Below are positions 8,954-17,131 of a DNA stretch of 41,456 nucleotides, piece after piece. The DNA is from Bdellovibrionales bacterium (GTDB taxonomy: Bacteria > Bdellovibrionota > Bdellovibrionia > Bdellovibrionales > JAMPXM01). The stretch covers positions 1-41,456 of the forward strand of contig SYLX01000105.1 in assembly GCA_005808505.1 (NCBI GenBank), written 5' to 3'. Below the pieces are notes generated by a model, which saw only the letters and a list, made by a program, of their open reading frames with translations, was not told the DNA's origin and searched no databases. How positions within the stretch are numbered: the stretch's first letter is position 1; each line of letters opens with the position of its first letter. Position numbers and translations under genes: made by a program.

Positions 8954-9283
8954 GGTCGTTTCCTTCTCCGTTGAAAAGACTGGATGTTAAATGAATTTAA
9001 ACTCCTGGCGCTGGCGATCGAGAGCGTGGCTCATGCGCATCTCGCGCGGGACCTGTACACGGCGAGATGATCGCGATCATCGCCCAACTCTTTAAAGAGA
9101 GCGCATGAAGAGACCTAAAAGTGAGGTTGGTTTCACATCGTCTAACTGAGAAGTTTTGCCAGTGAGATGTGTGTGGAGAATGCTCAAGTCGTTTCTCGTA
9201 TTCTTAAAGATCTTCGCAAGACAACTCAGCTATTAACGGAAAGTCGTTGTTCGTTAGCATTGTGATCTTCGAAGGAGTCAGAG
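8954..9283. promoter_or_regulatory. Divergent intergenic region with two palindromes before msrBA
   Basis: This 330-bp region lies between the minus-strand VKOR-like gene and plus-strand msrBA. It holds a perfect 16-bp palindrome GATGATCGCGATCATC (9066-9081) and, seven bases on, a perfect 12-bp palindrome CTCTTTAAAGAG (9088-9099). Both are plausible dimeric regulator sites serving one or both divergent promoters. AAGGAG at 9272-9277 is the msrBA ribosome binding site. A 32-codon open frame at 9167-9265 has no convincing ribosome binding site, and I do not call it. Confidence 0.5.
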
Positions 9284-10249
9284 ATGAAAGATTTTTCTAA
9301 ACCCAATGAAAACGAAATTCGTCAGCGCCTTTCGCCGCTTCAGTTCGAGGTGACCCAAAACGAGGGAACCGAAGCACCGTTCGATAACGCCTACTGGGAC
9401 AATAAGGATCACGGCATCTACGTCGACGTGGTAAGTGGTGAGCCTTTGTTTAGCTCGCTCGATAAATATGATTCCGGTACCGGTTGGCCTAGTTTCATGC
9501 GTCCCCTTGAGCCTGACAATCTGACCCTCCGCGAGGATCATAAGTTGCGAACGTCACGCACGGAGGTTCGCTCGAAAAAAGGAGATTCGCATCTAGGTCA
9601 TCTCTTTCCGGATGGACCGCGGCCCACGGGTCAGAGGTACTGCATGAACTCAGCGTCTTTGCGGTTCATTCCCGTCGCTAAACTTAAAGAAGAAGGTTAC
9701 GGAGACTACCTCAAGTTCTTTCAACCCAAAGGTAGCGATCAGGACGCTCATGCCTATGCAGTGAAGCAAGAGACGGCCATTTTCGCAGGCGGCTGCTTTT
9801 GGGGTGTCGAGGAAATCATTCGCAAGATTCCGGGCGTTGTCGAAACGAGCGTCGGGTACATCGGTGGAAAAACGGAAAACCCGACTTACAAAGAGGTTTG
9901 TACAGGTCGCACGGGGCATGCTGAAGCGATCGAGGTGAAGTACGACTCTTCCCGCATTTCTTACGAGGAGCTTCTCCGCTATTTCTTCCGCCTTCATGAT
10001 CCGACGACTTTAAATCGACAGCACAATGATGTGGGACCGCAATATCGGTCGGCGATCTTCTTCCTCGACCAACATCAATTCGAGATCGCGCAGAAAGTGA
10101 AGTCGGAGATTGAAGCTTCTGGTGAATTCCGAGATCCCGTCGTGACCGAAATCGTTCCGGCAACGAAGTTTTACGACGCCGAAGATTACCACCAAGATTA
10201 TCTTCAGAAGAATCCTGGTGGTTACAACTGTCATATCTTGCGGGATTGA
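9284..10249 (+). CDS. msrBA: Fused methionine sulfoxide reductase MsrB-MsrA
   Basis: A 321-residue bifunctional repair enzyme reduces both stereoisomers of methionine sulfoxide. Residues about 8-148 are MsrB with [21 protein letters not shown] and the catalytic cysteine C120 in RYCMNS. Residues about 160-321 are MsrA with catalytic C171 in GGCFWG and a C-terminal GGYNCH that may provide the resolving cysteine. The order B-then-A is the reverse of PilB-type fusions (A-B) but is known in other bacteria. The MsrB half lacks the four zinc cysteines and has serine in VSGEPLF, where some relatives carry a resolving cysteine. No signal peptide is visible, so it is cytoplasmic. AAGGAG precedes the ATG. 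Confidence 0.95.
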   Translation: MKDFSKPNENEIRQRLSPLQFEVTQNEGTEAPFDNAYWDNKDHGIYVDVVSGEPLFSSLDKYDSGTGWPSFMRPLEPDNLTLREDHKLRTSRTEVRSKKGDSHLGHLFPDGPRPTGQRYCMNSASLRFIPVAKLKEEGYGDYLKFFQPKGSDQDAHAYAVKQETAIFAGGCFWGVEEIIRKIPGVVETSVGYIGGKTENPTYKEVCTGRTGHAEAIEVKYDSSRISYEELLRYFFRLHDPTTLNRQHNDVGPQYRSAIFFLDQHQFEIAQKVKSEIEASGEFRDPVVTEIVPATKFYDAEDYHQDYLQKNPGGYNCHILRD

Positions 10250-10258
10250 GGGTCTGGT

Positions 10259-11197
10259 TTACTCAATTCCTTCGATAGGCGGGAAAGGATTTTTCATCGC
10301 GTACTCGATCGTTTGTAAGGCTTTTTGAATCCGGAGTTCACGCGTCTCGGGGAGTTTACCCTCAGGCGCGTGGACAGGTATCTCCGTAAAGAAACCGGCC
10401 ACCGTTCCTTTCTTTGGAACATAGAACCTCATTGTGACGATTTCTTTCGATTTGCTCCCAGGCTCGCTGTGGAAGCGGTTCGGCTCATCTTTAAGCAAGA
10501 ACTCGGCTTCAAGACGGGCAGCATGAGAGCTCGTGTCGCCTTCAACGAGTTTTGAAAGAGCTTCATGAGTTAAACCTAAGAAATAGTTATCCGCATTTTC
10601 GAAGTTCTTCCCTTGCGGTGTGCGCTCGCGTGTCGCCCATTCGACTTTGAAACCGCCATCAAAGCCCTGATGTTTCCATAAGTCTTTTTGAAGCCGGTTC
10701 AGGACGCTGAGTTCGCGTCGCCATGCGAGGCGCTCATCTCTTTGAAATCCATTGCCGTAGCCGTAGGGAATCTTGATGTCAGTTTGGTCTTTCGGAAGGG
10801 CGTACACGAGATTGTGCTTCGCCTCGGATTTGAACCAGATCCCGCGAATCGTATTGGCGAACACCGGGTTCATGGCAATCTTCCGATCAGTCGTATCGTG
10901 TACGGCCTCATGGAGGATAATCGCCTGTTTCTGGAAATCTTTGAGTGTTGATTTGACATGGATCTCGGGAACTCCACGGCGGTAGAAACCCCAGGCGTTC
11001 CACTCGTTTTCCTCAAAAAACATGAGCTTTGTTCCGTGGTGGCGCTGCAAGGATTCGGCAACTAGCCCAACCGCAGGAATCGGCTTAGATCGGAGAAACT
11101 CGGCGCAGGTTACTCCGGCGCCTTGCGCGACCGCGGTTAGGCCGAGATTCAAGCTAACAAGAATCCATAATCGTTTTGGTGAAAGGAGAGCGCTCAT
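10259..11197 (-). CDS. Secreted HEXXH-motif protein, probable zinc metalloprotease
   Basis: The 312-residue protein has an N-terminal signal peptide (about residues 1-27, cleavage near AVAQG-AG). The zinc-binding motif HEAVH lies at H96-H100 within the helix QAIILHEAVHD. A glutamate 55 residues on (E155, in FQRDERLAWRREL) is a candidate third ligand, the spacing found in gluzincins. I cannot assign a known peptidase family. GAGG lies eight bases before the ATG at 11197. Its 3' end is 9 bases from the convergent msrBA gene. The motif suggests a periplasmic or exported peptidase acting on proteins or cell wall; the substrate is unknown. Confidence 0.72.
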   Translation of the reverse strand: MSALLSPKRLWILVSLNLGLTAVAQGAGVTCAEFLRSKPIPAVGLVAESLQRHHGTKLMFFEENEWNAWGFYRRGVPEIHVKSTLKDFQKQAIILHEAVHDTTDRKIAMNPVFANTIRGIWFKSEAKHNLVYALPKDQTDIKIPYGYGNGFQRDERLAWRRELSVLNRLQKDLWKHQGFDGGFKVEWATRERTPQGKNFENADNYFLGLTHEALSKLVEGDTSSHAARLEAEFLLKDEPNRFHSEPGSKSKEIVTMRFYVPKKGTVAGFFTEIPVHAPEGKLPETRELRIQKALQTIEYAMKNPFPPIEGIE

Positions 11198-11365
11198 ACA
11201 TCAAACCTCGAAGCGAGATGTTCCAACCACTTGAATCTGCGAGGCTCGTGCCACCGGTTTCGTTTTCAGCCTCACTTGTTCGGCTCTGTCGAATGGCTCT
11301 GGATGCCCTAAGAGTTTAGAGACGTTTCTGGAAGGCGACTGTCAAAAGTCTAGACATGCCTCTGG

Positions 11366-11683
11366 CTACGGAGCGCATTTCATTTTTGCCATATAGAGGC
11401 TGAGTTCTTCGATCTCTTTCTCCGTCAAACCCTCGGCGATGGATGGCATGATCGTGCCGGGTCGTGATCCCGATTTGAAAGCAAGCATCTCCGTTTGCAG
11501 GTAGCCTTTCTTCTGACCCGCGACGTTCGGATAACGATCGATAGGGCTCACTCCATTTGCGCCGTGGCATTCGGAGCATTGTTCTTTGTAGAGGATTTGC
11601 GTTGATGAGGGAGAGAAATCTTCAGCCATCGCAACCGATGTTGGGACGACCGAGGTCAAGACGACGAACGCGATGATCTTCAT
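11366..11683 (-). CDS. Small periplasmic cytochrome c, class I
   Basis: A 105-residue protein with a signal peptide (about 1-20, VAMA-ED), the haem c attachment motif CSECH at residues 36-40, and a likely axial methionine in GTIMPSIAEGLT. Size, the PNVAGQ segment and the closing LTEKEIEELSLYMAKMK match small cytochromes c553/c4-like electron carriers. It probably carries electrons in the periplasm, possibly to the cbb3 oxidase 7 kb away (inference). GAGGAG lies five bases before the ATG. It sits 166 bases downstream of the next minus-strand gene, and a terminator between them argues for a separate transcript. Confidence 0.9.
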   Translation of the reverse strand: MKIIAFVVLTSVVPTSVAMAEDFSPSSTQILYKEQCSECHGANGVSPIDRYPNVAGQKKGYLQTEMLAFKSGSRPGTIMPSIAEGLTEKEIEELSLYMAKMKCAP

Positions 11684-11798
11684 AGGTGCTCCTCAGTGGC
11701 TAGCCACCGAATGATATCCATGGACTTGGGTTGGATGGAGTAAGATGCAAGAGTGTGTTTGCAACTGAAAGAATTGGGCTTGGGACTTGCTGAGAAAT

Positions 11799-11827
11799 AA
11801 AAAAGGCGACCGAGTGGTCGCCTTTTT
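11799..11827. terminator. Bidirectional intrinsic terminator
   Basis: A 7-bp GC-rich stem GGCGACC/GGTCGCC (11805-11811 with 11816-11822) and a 4-base loop are flanked by six A on the left and five T on the right. It lies 22 bases after the stop of the minus-strand 174-residue gene, which it should terminate. The flanking A-run and T-run would let it work in both directions. Confidence 0.88.
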
Positions 11828-11848
11828 CTTTGGATCTGAGCGGTTCGC

Positions 11849-12373
11849 TTAGTGAGTATTCTGCGCGAGAAGTTGGCCAAGGTCGGGATCGAGAGCCGGC
11901 ACTTCTTCGGGAACAAACTCTTGTTCGCAGTGGAGCGGGCCGGAAGGTGCGAGGCTTGATTCAACCCGAGCTAGGAAGAGAACAAGTGAATCAGCTTGCA
12001 TCTCTGTTTCGACAACTTCTTCTTTGCGCGCGATGCAGTCGAGTTGAGATTGGATAGCCAGACGTTGCTCGACGTCTTGGTCGAGCGTAACTTCGGCGAC
12101 CGGCGGTTCAAACGGTGCGATCATCGCTTCAATCGCCGTGAGCTTGCGACGCGAGTCATGCGTCAGCGTTGCTCTCGTGAGTAAGACTACGTCTTGCTCC
12201 TTGGTGGCAACTTCGCAGCTCGTGTCAGCTTGCGCCGCTTTCGATGAAGGGGTCGTAAGTGACTGGTGATCCGCGCGAGCTTGGAGATTTGATGAGAGCA
12301 GGATCAGCAGGATGGTGAAGGAAGTTGCGAGAGCGAAAAAGACATTCTCGAGATGGCGTCTTTTGATGTGCAT
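11849..12373 (-). CDS. Signal-anchored protein of unknown function
   Basis: A 174-residue protein with a basic N-terminus and a hydrophobic segment (about 11-31), read as a signal anchor or signal peptide. A polar, glutamate- and glutamine-rich region follows (about 45-174). It has four cysteines and a likely coiled-coil stretch near 75-130. I do not recognise a family. The ATG at 12373 has no clear ribosome binding site. An inverted repeat lies 26 bases upstream (12399-12428), and a strong terminator follows the gene, so it is probably a single-gene transcript. The frame is supported by the signal segment and by its codon use. Confidence 0.65.
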   Translation of the reverse strand: MHIKRRHLENVFFALATSFTILLILLSSNLQARADHQSLTTPSSKAAQADTSCEVATKEQDVVLLTRATLTHDSRRKLTAIEAMIAPFEPPVAEVTLDQDVEQRLAIQSQLDCIARKEEVVETEMQADSLVLFLARVESSLAPSGPLHCEQEFVPEEVPALDPDLGQLLAQNTH

Positions 12374-12398
12374 GTAAAAAGAGTAAATCGAAATTCTC

Positions 12399-12428
12399 CG
12401 CGCAGAAAACTATTTTTGTTTCTGCGCG
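12399..12428. repeat. 10-bp inverted repeat upstream of the signal-anchored protein gene
   Basis: CGCGCAGAAA and TTTCTGCGCG form a perfect 10-bp inverted repeat around a 10-base T-rich loop. It lies 80 bases beyond the lipoprotein gene stop and 26 bases before the next minus-strand start. On the plus strand a run of six A follows, which reads as six T just before the stem on the minus strand. The weak T content after the stem in the minus direction makes either a poor terminator or a 5'-UTR/operator element possible. Confidence 0.55.
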
Positions 12429-12508
12429 AAAAAATTTGGATGTTGGTTTGAGGGGTGATCGCGCAAGTCAAGCGTTCGATTGATCACCACGAATTGAAAA
12501 GCTATAAA

Positions 12509-13654
12509 TCAGAGATCGCCTTTAGGATACTGGCGCGGCGAACCCACGATCGGCGCAACTAAGTCTTCCCAGTCATCAAAGTCATTGATGGATTCGCCGG
12601 AATTTGGCTCCGTACCGCCGGTATCAGGGGAACCTGACGATCCTTTTGCTAGCTCTGCCTCCAAATTCCATTCGCGAACTTCAAGTTTGATAGTAGCTAG
12701 TTTCTCGAATGCGGAGTCGTAACAATGCCACTGGTAGTAACCCATGGCATACGGCTCAGTAGAGAAAGCAAGAGGGCGGGTTAAACCGGAGCGAAGGTAG
12801 TTCGCAACGTAACGGGTCTCACTATACTTCTTTGATTCAAGCATCGACTTAACATTGTACGAGTAAGTCTTCTTGCCGCCTTCAGTTGAAACCAAAGGAT
12901 ACTCAGGACCACCTGATAGGGTCTTGCCGACATCCAAAGCGGGACCTTTTGCGCAGTTGAAAGCGTTCCCACCAAATTGGATCTCGGCGTCAACGGGCGG
13001 GCTTGTCGTGCCAGTGGTTTCGATCATCGTGATCGTGGCTGTCACGCCGCCCATGCAGCAATTACCAGCGTCAGTGTACTGGCCAGTGTAATCGTACTTG
13101 CAACCGACAAACTGCTTTCCGGACGTGTCAGCTTTAACGAGAACGTCGCCCGCCGTACTTCCCACGCCGGGGGTATAGGCGAATGAGCTGATACGATCGT
13201 TGCGCTTGTCGTACGTATAGCTGACTGCTCCGGATACGCTTCTCCATTCGTCTGTCCAAAACCAGAAGGGAACGACAAGAACGTAGGAACACATGCCATT
13301 GGGTGATTGAAACTCCAGATCAAAGTTGCCAAACCACAAATCAAGTTCGGAGACTTCCATGGTGCAAGAGATGTTTCGTCCCGCCCAGCTGGTTTCTGAT
13401 GCGGGAATTTCGCAGAGATCGCTCCAGCTAGAGTTTTTATGAAGCGAAGGTTTCTTCCAGTACGTTGGGAACTTAGCGGAGATACCAAAGGCCCCCTCGG
13501 AGACGGTTGTGCCAGGTCCCGTACCAGGAGTAGGTGTCGGCAGCAGCGAAGGAAACTTCGCCGACCCTTCTTCTTTTCCGCCGCAGGCTGACAGCACTGC
13601 AAACGCGGTGATGAAGCAAATGAAAGTCGCAATCCGTACGGCTATCACAGACAT
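12509..13654 (-). CDS. Large predicted lipoprotein, unknown
   Basis: A 381-residue protein with a signal peptide ending in the lipobox VLSAC, so the mature protein should be lipid-anchored. A proline/threonine/glycine-rich spacer follows (PTPTPGTGPGTT), then a compact region with many aromatic residues and about ten cysteines (including NCCMGG), suggesting a disulphide-rich extracytoplasmic domain. The C-terminal tail is acidic, with a SSGSPDTGGTEP linker. I do not recognise a family. The start is set at the ATG at 13654, with GAGG eight bases upstream; a start nine codons earlier would weaken the signal peptide. Function is unknown; surface exposure is inferred only from anchor and spacer. 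Confidence 0.78.
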   Translation of the reverse strand: MSVIAVRIATFICFITAFAVLSACGGKEEGSAKFPSLLPTPTPGTGPGTTVSEGAFGISAKFPTYWKKPSLHKNSSWSDLCEIPASETSWAGRNISCTMEVSELDLWFGNFDLEFQSPNGMCSYVLVVPFWFWTDEWRSVSGAVSYTYDKRNDRISSFAYTPGVGSTAGDVLVKADTSGKQFVGCKYDYTGQYTDAGNCCMGGVTATITMIETTGTTSPPVDAEIQFGGNAFNCAKGPALDVGKTLSGGPEYPLVSTEGGKKTYSYNVKSMLESKKYSETRYVANYLRSGLTRPLAFSTEPYAMGYYQWHCYDSAFEKLATIKLEVREWNLEAELAKGSSGSPDTGGTEPNSGESINDFDDWEDLVAPIVGSPRQYPKGDL

Positions 13655-13934
13655 CGTAATGACCTCTTTTGGGAATCGCACTGTAATGTGCTGATATCCT
13701 AGAATCTTTTCGGTACGGCAGGCTAGAAGCTAAAGTGATTCCGAGGGCATCGCCGACTCATGCTGATCCTGAAACGTACGGACCACCCGCAGATCATCAA
13801 AGTCACCACGGCCGTCTTGCCCAAGCTAGACGTGGGTCGAGTTGTAAACCGTTGTTGTAGCGTCTGCGAAAACGGTTGTCCGATGTGAAATCAACTTGAT
13901 AGCGTCAAACTCATGAACACAAGCCAAAGGTCAT

Positions 13935-16847
13935 ATGGGCGCTAAGTCGACGAAACGGATCTTCATCGCTATCGCCGTGGTTCTTTCGCTTTTGGTCTTA
14001 GTGCCCTTTGCGATTCTCTTTTATTTGAGAACAGATTCTGGCTCTCGTCAGCTGCTGGCCATCGCCAAAGATAAATTGAAGAGCGACTACGGAATCGATC
14101 TTCACTACAAAGAGGGATCGATTGATCTCTTCCGCGGATTTCGGTTTGCAAATCTGTCGATCAAGGGAACCCGGGAGGAAAATCGAATCGACGTGTCGGT
14201 TGCAACGATCGCTCTCGACTATGATTTCTCGCTCCTCGCGAAAAGTTTTACGATCAAGCGATTCGTAGTTGAGGATGCTTTCGTGAAAGCCAAGGTCATC
14301 GCGAGAAGCGCTGCCGAGGCGGAACCGTCAGCTTCAGCGGTAGGTTTCGAGAATTTTGAGCACCTTCTACTGGATCCCCCAGGCAGCGTGTTCGTAGAGG
14401 AGGTCCGATTCAAAAACGTTGATCTCGACGTTGAGCTGATCGGTCCGGGGGGTCGAAGAACGCAAGTTCGCACGAATGATTTGAGTGTGCGTTTGGATTC
14501 TGAAGTTCGCGCCAAGGCGATCTCGCTCGCCTCTGAATTTTCGTTCGCAAAGGGTAGTTCAGTTTCTCTTAGTGAGCCTGGACTGACATTTGAGTTCGAC
14601 TTCGCAACGCAAGGAAAACTCGGGTTCGGGTTGCGGCAAGAGAGTGGAGTGTGGACTTACGAGATTCCGGCAAGCGAATGGATGTTTGAGAGTCAGCAGC
14701 TGCGTCTTAAAACGGCTGACTCGGAGATGACGTTGAGCAAACTTCTCTCGAGCAGCCATGTTCAGCTCCTTGCGCAAACCTCACGACTTTTAAAGCCCGA
14801 AGCGAATGCGCTTAAGAGCGCGAAGATGAAGTCTGAAACGCGCATCGGGAGATCCACGCTGTCTGCAGGCCCTCGGGTAGTGAATGTCGGCGATCAGAAG
14901 ATCACGGTAGACTCGGATCTAAAAGAACGAATGCTGATTCATGTCGCGCACTTCGCAAAGGATCTTGAGGTAAAGCCTGAGGTGCTGAGGGCGTTCGCCG
15001 TTAAAAACGTCATCGATCTTGAGGTCCCGAGAAGTCTCGATTCAGCATTGATCGACTTAAAAACTCAAGTGATTGATCGCGAAATTCTCGCCTCTAAAGT
15101 CGAGGCTAAGTTTAATCCCACCACGGAAGTTCTAAGCGGCAACGGCACTTGTCAGGTTCATCTTCACCCGTCGCTCGCAGAAATTCTACGTCCCGCGGCT
15201 GCTTTAAAGAAGACGGGCGATATCATTACGCAAGCCGCATTCACCTTCACGAGGCAAAAAAGCGGGGACGTTGAAGCTTCCATCCAAACTGGGATTAAAG
15301 ATCAGAAACTTCCTGAGGTTCCTGGGCCCGTCACCGCAAACTTCGATGGCGTGATGAAGTATTCTCCGTCTCAGAGCTCGGTGGAGTTAGAGGCAAAAAT
15401 TGATGTCGTGAACAGAACCTACGGGACTTGGAGAATCGCGCCTCAAATCGCGGTGAAGCTGCCGGCTGGTTCGAGCGCCTTGTCGAGCAACGGCCAAATT
15501 GAAGTGTTAGAGGTTGAGCCTCATCAGATGAAGGAGCTACCGGCACATTTTAAAAGTCCGCTGCAAGTTATCTACAAGGTTGATTTAAGTTCGGGTCGTA
15601 ACTCGGCTGATTTGCAAATCAAAATCAAAAAGATCGAAGCTCACGGCTACGCCTCGATTTCCGACACGCTCGTAACTATTGCCGCAGCTTCTCCTGACTT
15701 TGCGAAAGCGCAAAGTGCTGACGTAGATGTCTCGGTTGAGCAAGTCGGCGTCAAGCTCGATGAGAAGTGGCTAAAGCTTGTTCCCCAAATTCAAACCTGG
15801 ACTGCGAATGTTGAAGGCTCTTTGAGAAATGGACGGGACCTCAGCATTCAAAAGTTAGATGTCGAAGTCGAGAAGCTTCTCTCGGTCAAGGCCGATGCGA
15901 CCGGTGATCTAGCGACCAAGGCTTTGCAATCAAAAGTTCGCGTCGATCTTCGCTATCCCGAAAAGCTTCCTGCGCTTGCGGGCCAGAACGTGAAAGGTCA
16001 GATCGAAATTCCTTTTGATCTTTCCGTAGCGCGCGGGAAGGACATTTCTCTCGATGGCAATTTAGTCTTCAAAGATCTCGCCCTTTCACAAGGAGAGATC
16101 CGCCTTTCCGGTATCAATGGACGCATGCCGTTCTCCGAGCGTTTGGTTTGGCTCGGCGATGGATTCGAGTTTTCAGAACTCATCACGCAAAACCCCTTTG
16201 AGCGCGTCGACTTCGAGCGCGTTCGCCCGCTTCTACAAAGTAGCGCACCGCTGAAAGTTGCGAAGATCTCATGGGAGGACCGCGAGTATGGTCCGCTCGT
16301 AGGTTACTTTGCCTTGAAGCAGAATATGGTGCTCGCGCATCAATTCGATCTCGACTTCGGCAAGGGTCGAGTTTACGGAGAACTTTTTGTGGACGCGCTA
16401 CCGTCGAACCTCCAGGTGGGCTCTCTTTCGCGTGTCACGTCTTTAGATCTGACTGAAGTCTTGCCCTCGAGGTTTTTGAAGCGGCTCCCGGTAGCGGAGA
16501 GAAAAATCAGTGCGCGCTCCGGATTTGTCGTGAATCTCAACAAATCCACGATGGACGGACGAATCGACGTCACGGAGATCGGCAGCGCGCAGCTTCTTGC
16601 GTTGATCAATGTCCTTGATCCGAACTATGAAGATGAGAAGTTCAATAAGCTCCGGACGGCGTTGCAGCTGGGAGCTCCGACTTCAGTTGGACTTTCTTTC
16701 AACGAGGGCTTCATGAATATGGACGTGGGCCTTTCGATTTTAGGAATAAATCAAAATCAGAGTCTTCGCGGGATTCCGATCTCCAGTCTCCTCGCGAAAG
16801 GCACAAAAGAGATTGTAGAACAGTCACAGAAAGGGCCGCTGAAATGA
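13935..16847 (+). CDS. AsmA-like envelope protein, YdbH/TamB superfamily
   Basis: A 970-residue protein with a short basic N-terminus, one membrane anchor (about residues 9-31) and a long region of repeated beta-strand pattern. The opening after the anchor, DSGSRQLL followed by YGIDLHYKEGSID, is typical of AsmA-like proteins. The C-terminal part (from LDLTEVLP near 850, through a conserved-looking repeat to GIPISSLLA) resembles the end of YdbH/DUF-type AsmA relatives. Members form periplasm-spanning lipid-transfer bridges in diderm bacteria. It starts at an ATG preceded by AAAGG and overlaps the next gene, a small lipoprotein, by 4 bases (ATGA). The E. coli ydbH gene is likewise followed by a small lipoprotein gene, ynbE, which supports a lipid-transport role here (inference). 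Confidence 0.8.
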   Translation: MGAKSTKRIFIAIAVVLSLLVLVPFAILFYLRTDSGSRQLLAIAKDKLKSDYGIDLHYKEGSIDLFRGFRFANLSIKGTREENRIDVSVATIALDYDFSLLAKSFTIKRFVVEDAFVKAKVIARSAAEAEPSASAVGFENFEHLLLDPPGSVFVEEVRFKNVDLDVELIGPGGRRTQVRTNDLSVRLDSEVRAKAISLASEFSFAKGSSVSLSEPGLTFEFDFATQGKLGFGLRQESGVWTYEIPASEWMFESQQLRLKTADSEMTLSKLLSSSHVQLLAQTSRLLKPEANALKSAKMKSETRIGRSTLSAGPRVVNVGDQKITVDSDLKERMLIHVAHFAKDLEVKPEVLRAFAVKNVIDLEVPRSLDSALIDLKTQVIDREILASKVEAKFNPTTEVLSGNGTCQVHLHPSLAEILRPAAALKKTGDIITQAAFTFTRQKSGDVEASIQTGIKDQKLPEVPGPVTANFDGVMKYSPSQSSVELEAKIDVVNRTYGTWRIAPQIAVKLPAGSSALSSNGQIEVLEVEPHQMKELPAHFKSPLQVIYKVDLSSGRNSADLQIKIKKIEAHGYASISDTLVTIAAASPDFAKAQSADVDVSVEQVGVKLDEKWLKLVPQIQTWTANVEGSLRNGRDLSIQKLDVEVEKLLSVKADATGDLATKALQSKVRVDLRYPEKLPALAGQNVKGQIEIPFDLSVARGKDISLDGNLVFKDLALSQGEIRLSGINGRMPFSERLVWLGDGFEFSELITQNPFERVDFERVRPLLQSSAPLKVAKISWEDREYGPLVGYFALKQNMVLAHQFDLDFGKGRVYGELFVDALPSNLQVGSLSRVTSLDLTEVLPSRFLKRLPVAERKISARSGFVVNLNKSTMDGRIDVTEIGSAQLLALINVLDPNYEDEKFNKLRTALQLGAPTSVGLSFNEGFMNMDVGLSILGINQNQSLRGIPISSLLAKGTKEIVEQSQKGPLK

Positions 16848-17131
16848 AACGACTCCTCCTTGTAACCGTAGGTCTTCTTTTCTCGGCCTGTGCTCCGAAG
16901 ATCTACGTCATCGATCGGCAGACGGTCTTGGAAGAAGAAGCCGCAGGTGATTGGCCGCAATTCGAAAAGGACGTGATTGAGCGTGCAAAAAAACAAGGAC
17001 CAACTCCACTCTCGAAAGTTCCTGAGAATGCTCGGCGCAAACGACTTTACTCCGTTCTCCACGGTGAGTTGACTCTCGCTCCGCCGGTGATACCGGCTTC
17101 ACCGACCAAACCGGATGGAGCGAAGAAGTGA
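16844..17131 (+). CDS. Small lipoprotein, possible YnbE-like partner of the AsmA-like protein
   Basis: A 95-residue protein with a signal peptide and lipobox LFSAC (lipidated C16). The mature part begins APKIYVID, a short beta-prone stretch, followed by an acidic helix (EEEAAGDWPQFEKDVIERA) and a proline-rich tail. I recognise no defined family by sequence. Position is informative: its ATG overlaps the stop of the AsmA-like gene, and its end overlaps the GTG of the next gene. YnbE, the partner of E. coli YdbH, is a shorter lipoprotein that begins similarly with a beta strand after the lipid cysteine. The analogy rests on arrangement, not proven homology. Confidence 0.75.
   Translation: MKRLLLVTVGLLFSACAPKIYVIDRQTVLEEEAAGDWPQFEKDVIERAKKQGPTPLSKVPENARRKRLYSVLHGELTLAPPVIPASPTKPDGAKK

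Noticed and set aside
9167-9265. 32-codon small open frame before msrBA
   Set aside because: Ordinary chance length, weak start signal, no recognisable features.
13655-13934. Possible riboswitch or cyclic-di-GMP (GEMM) RNA before the AsmA-like gene
   Set aside because: The conserved GEMM core sequences are not present, and no stable nested hairpins were found by eye.
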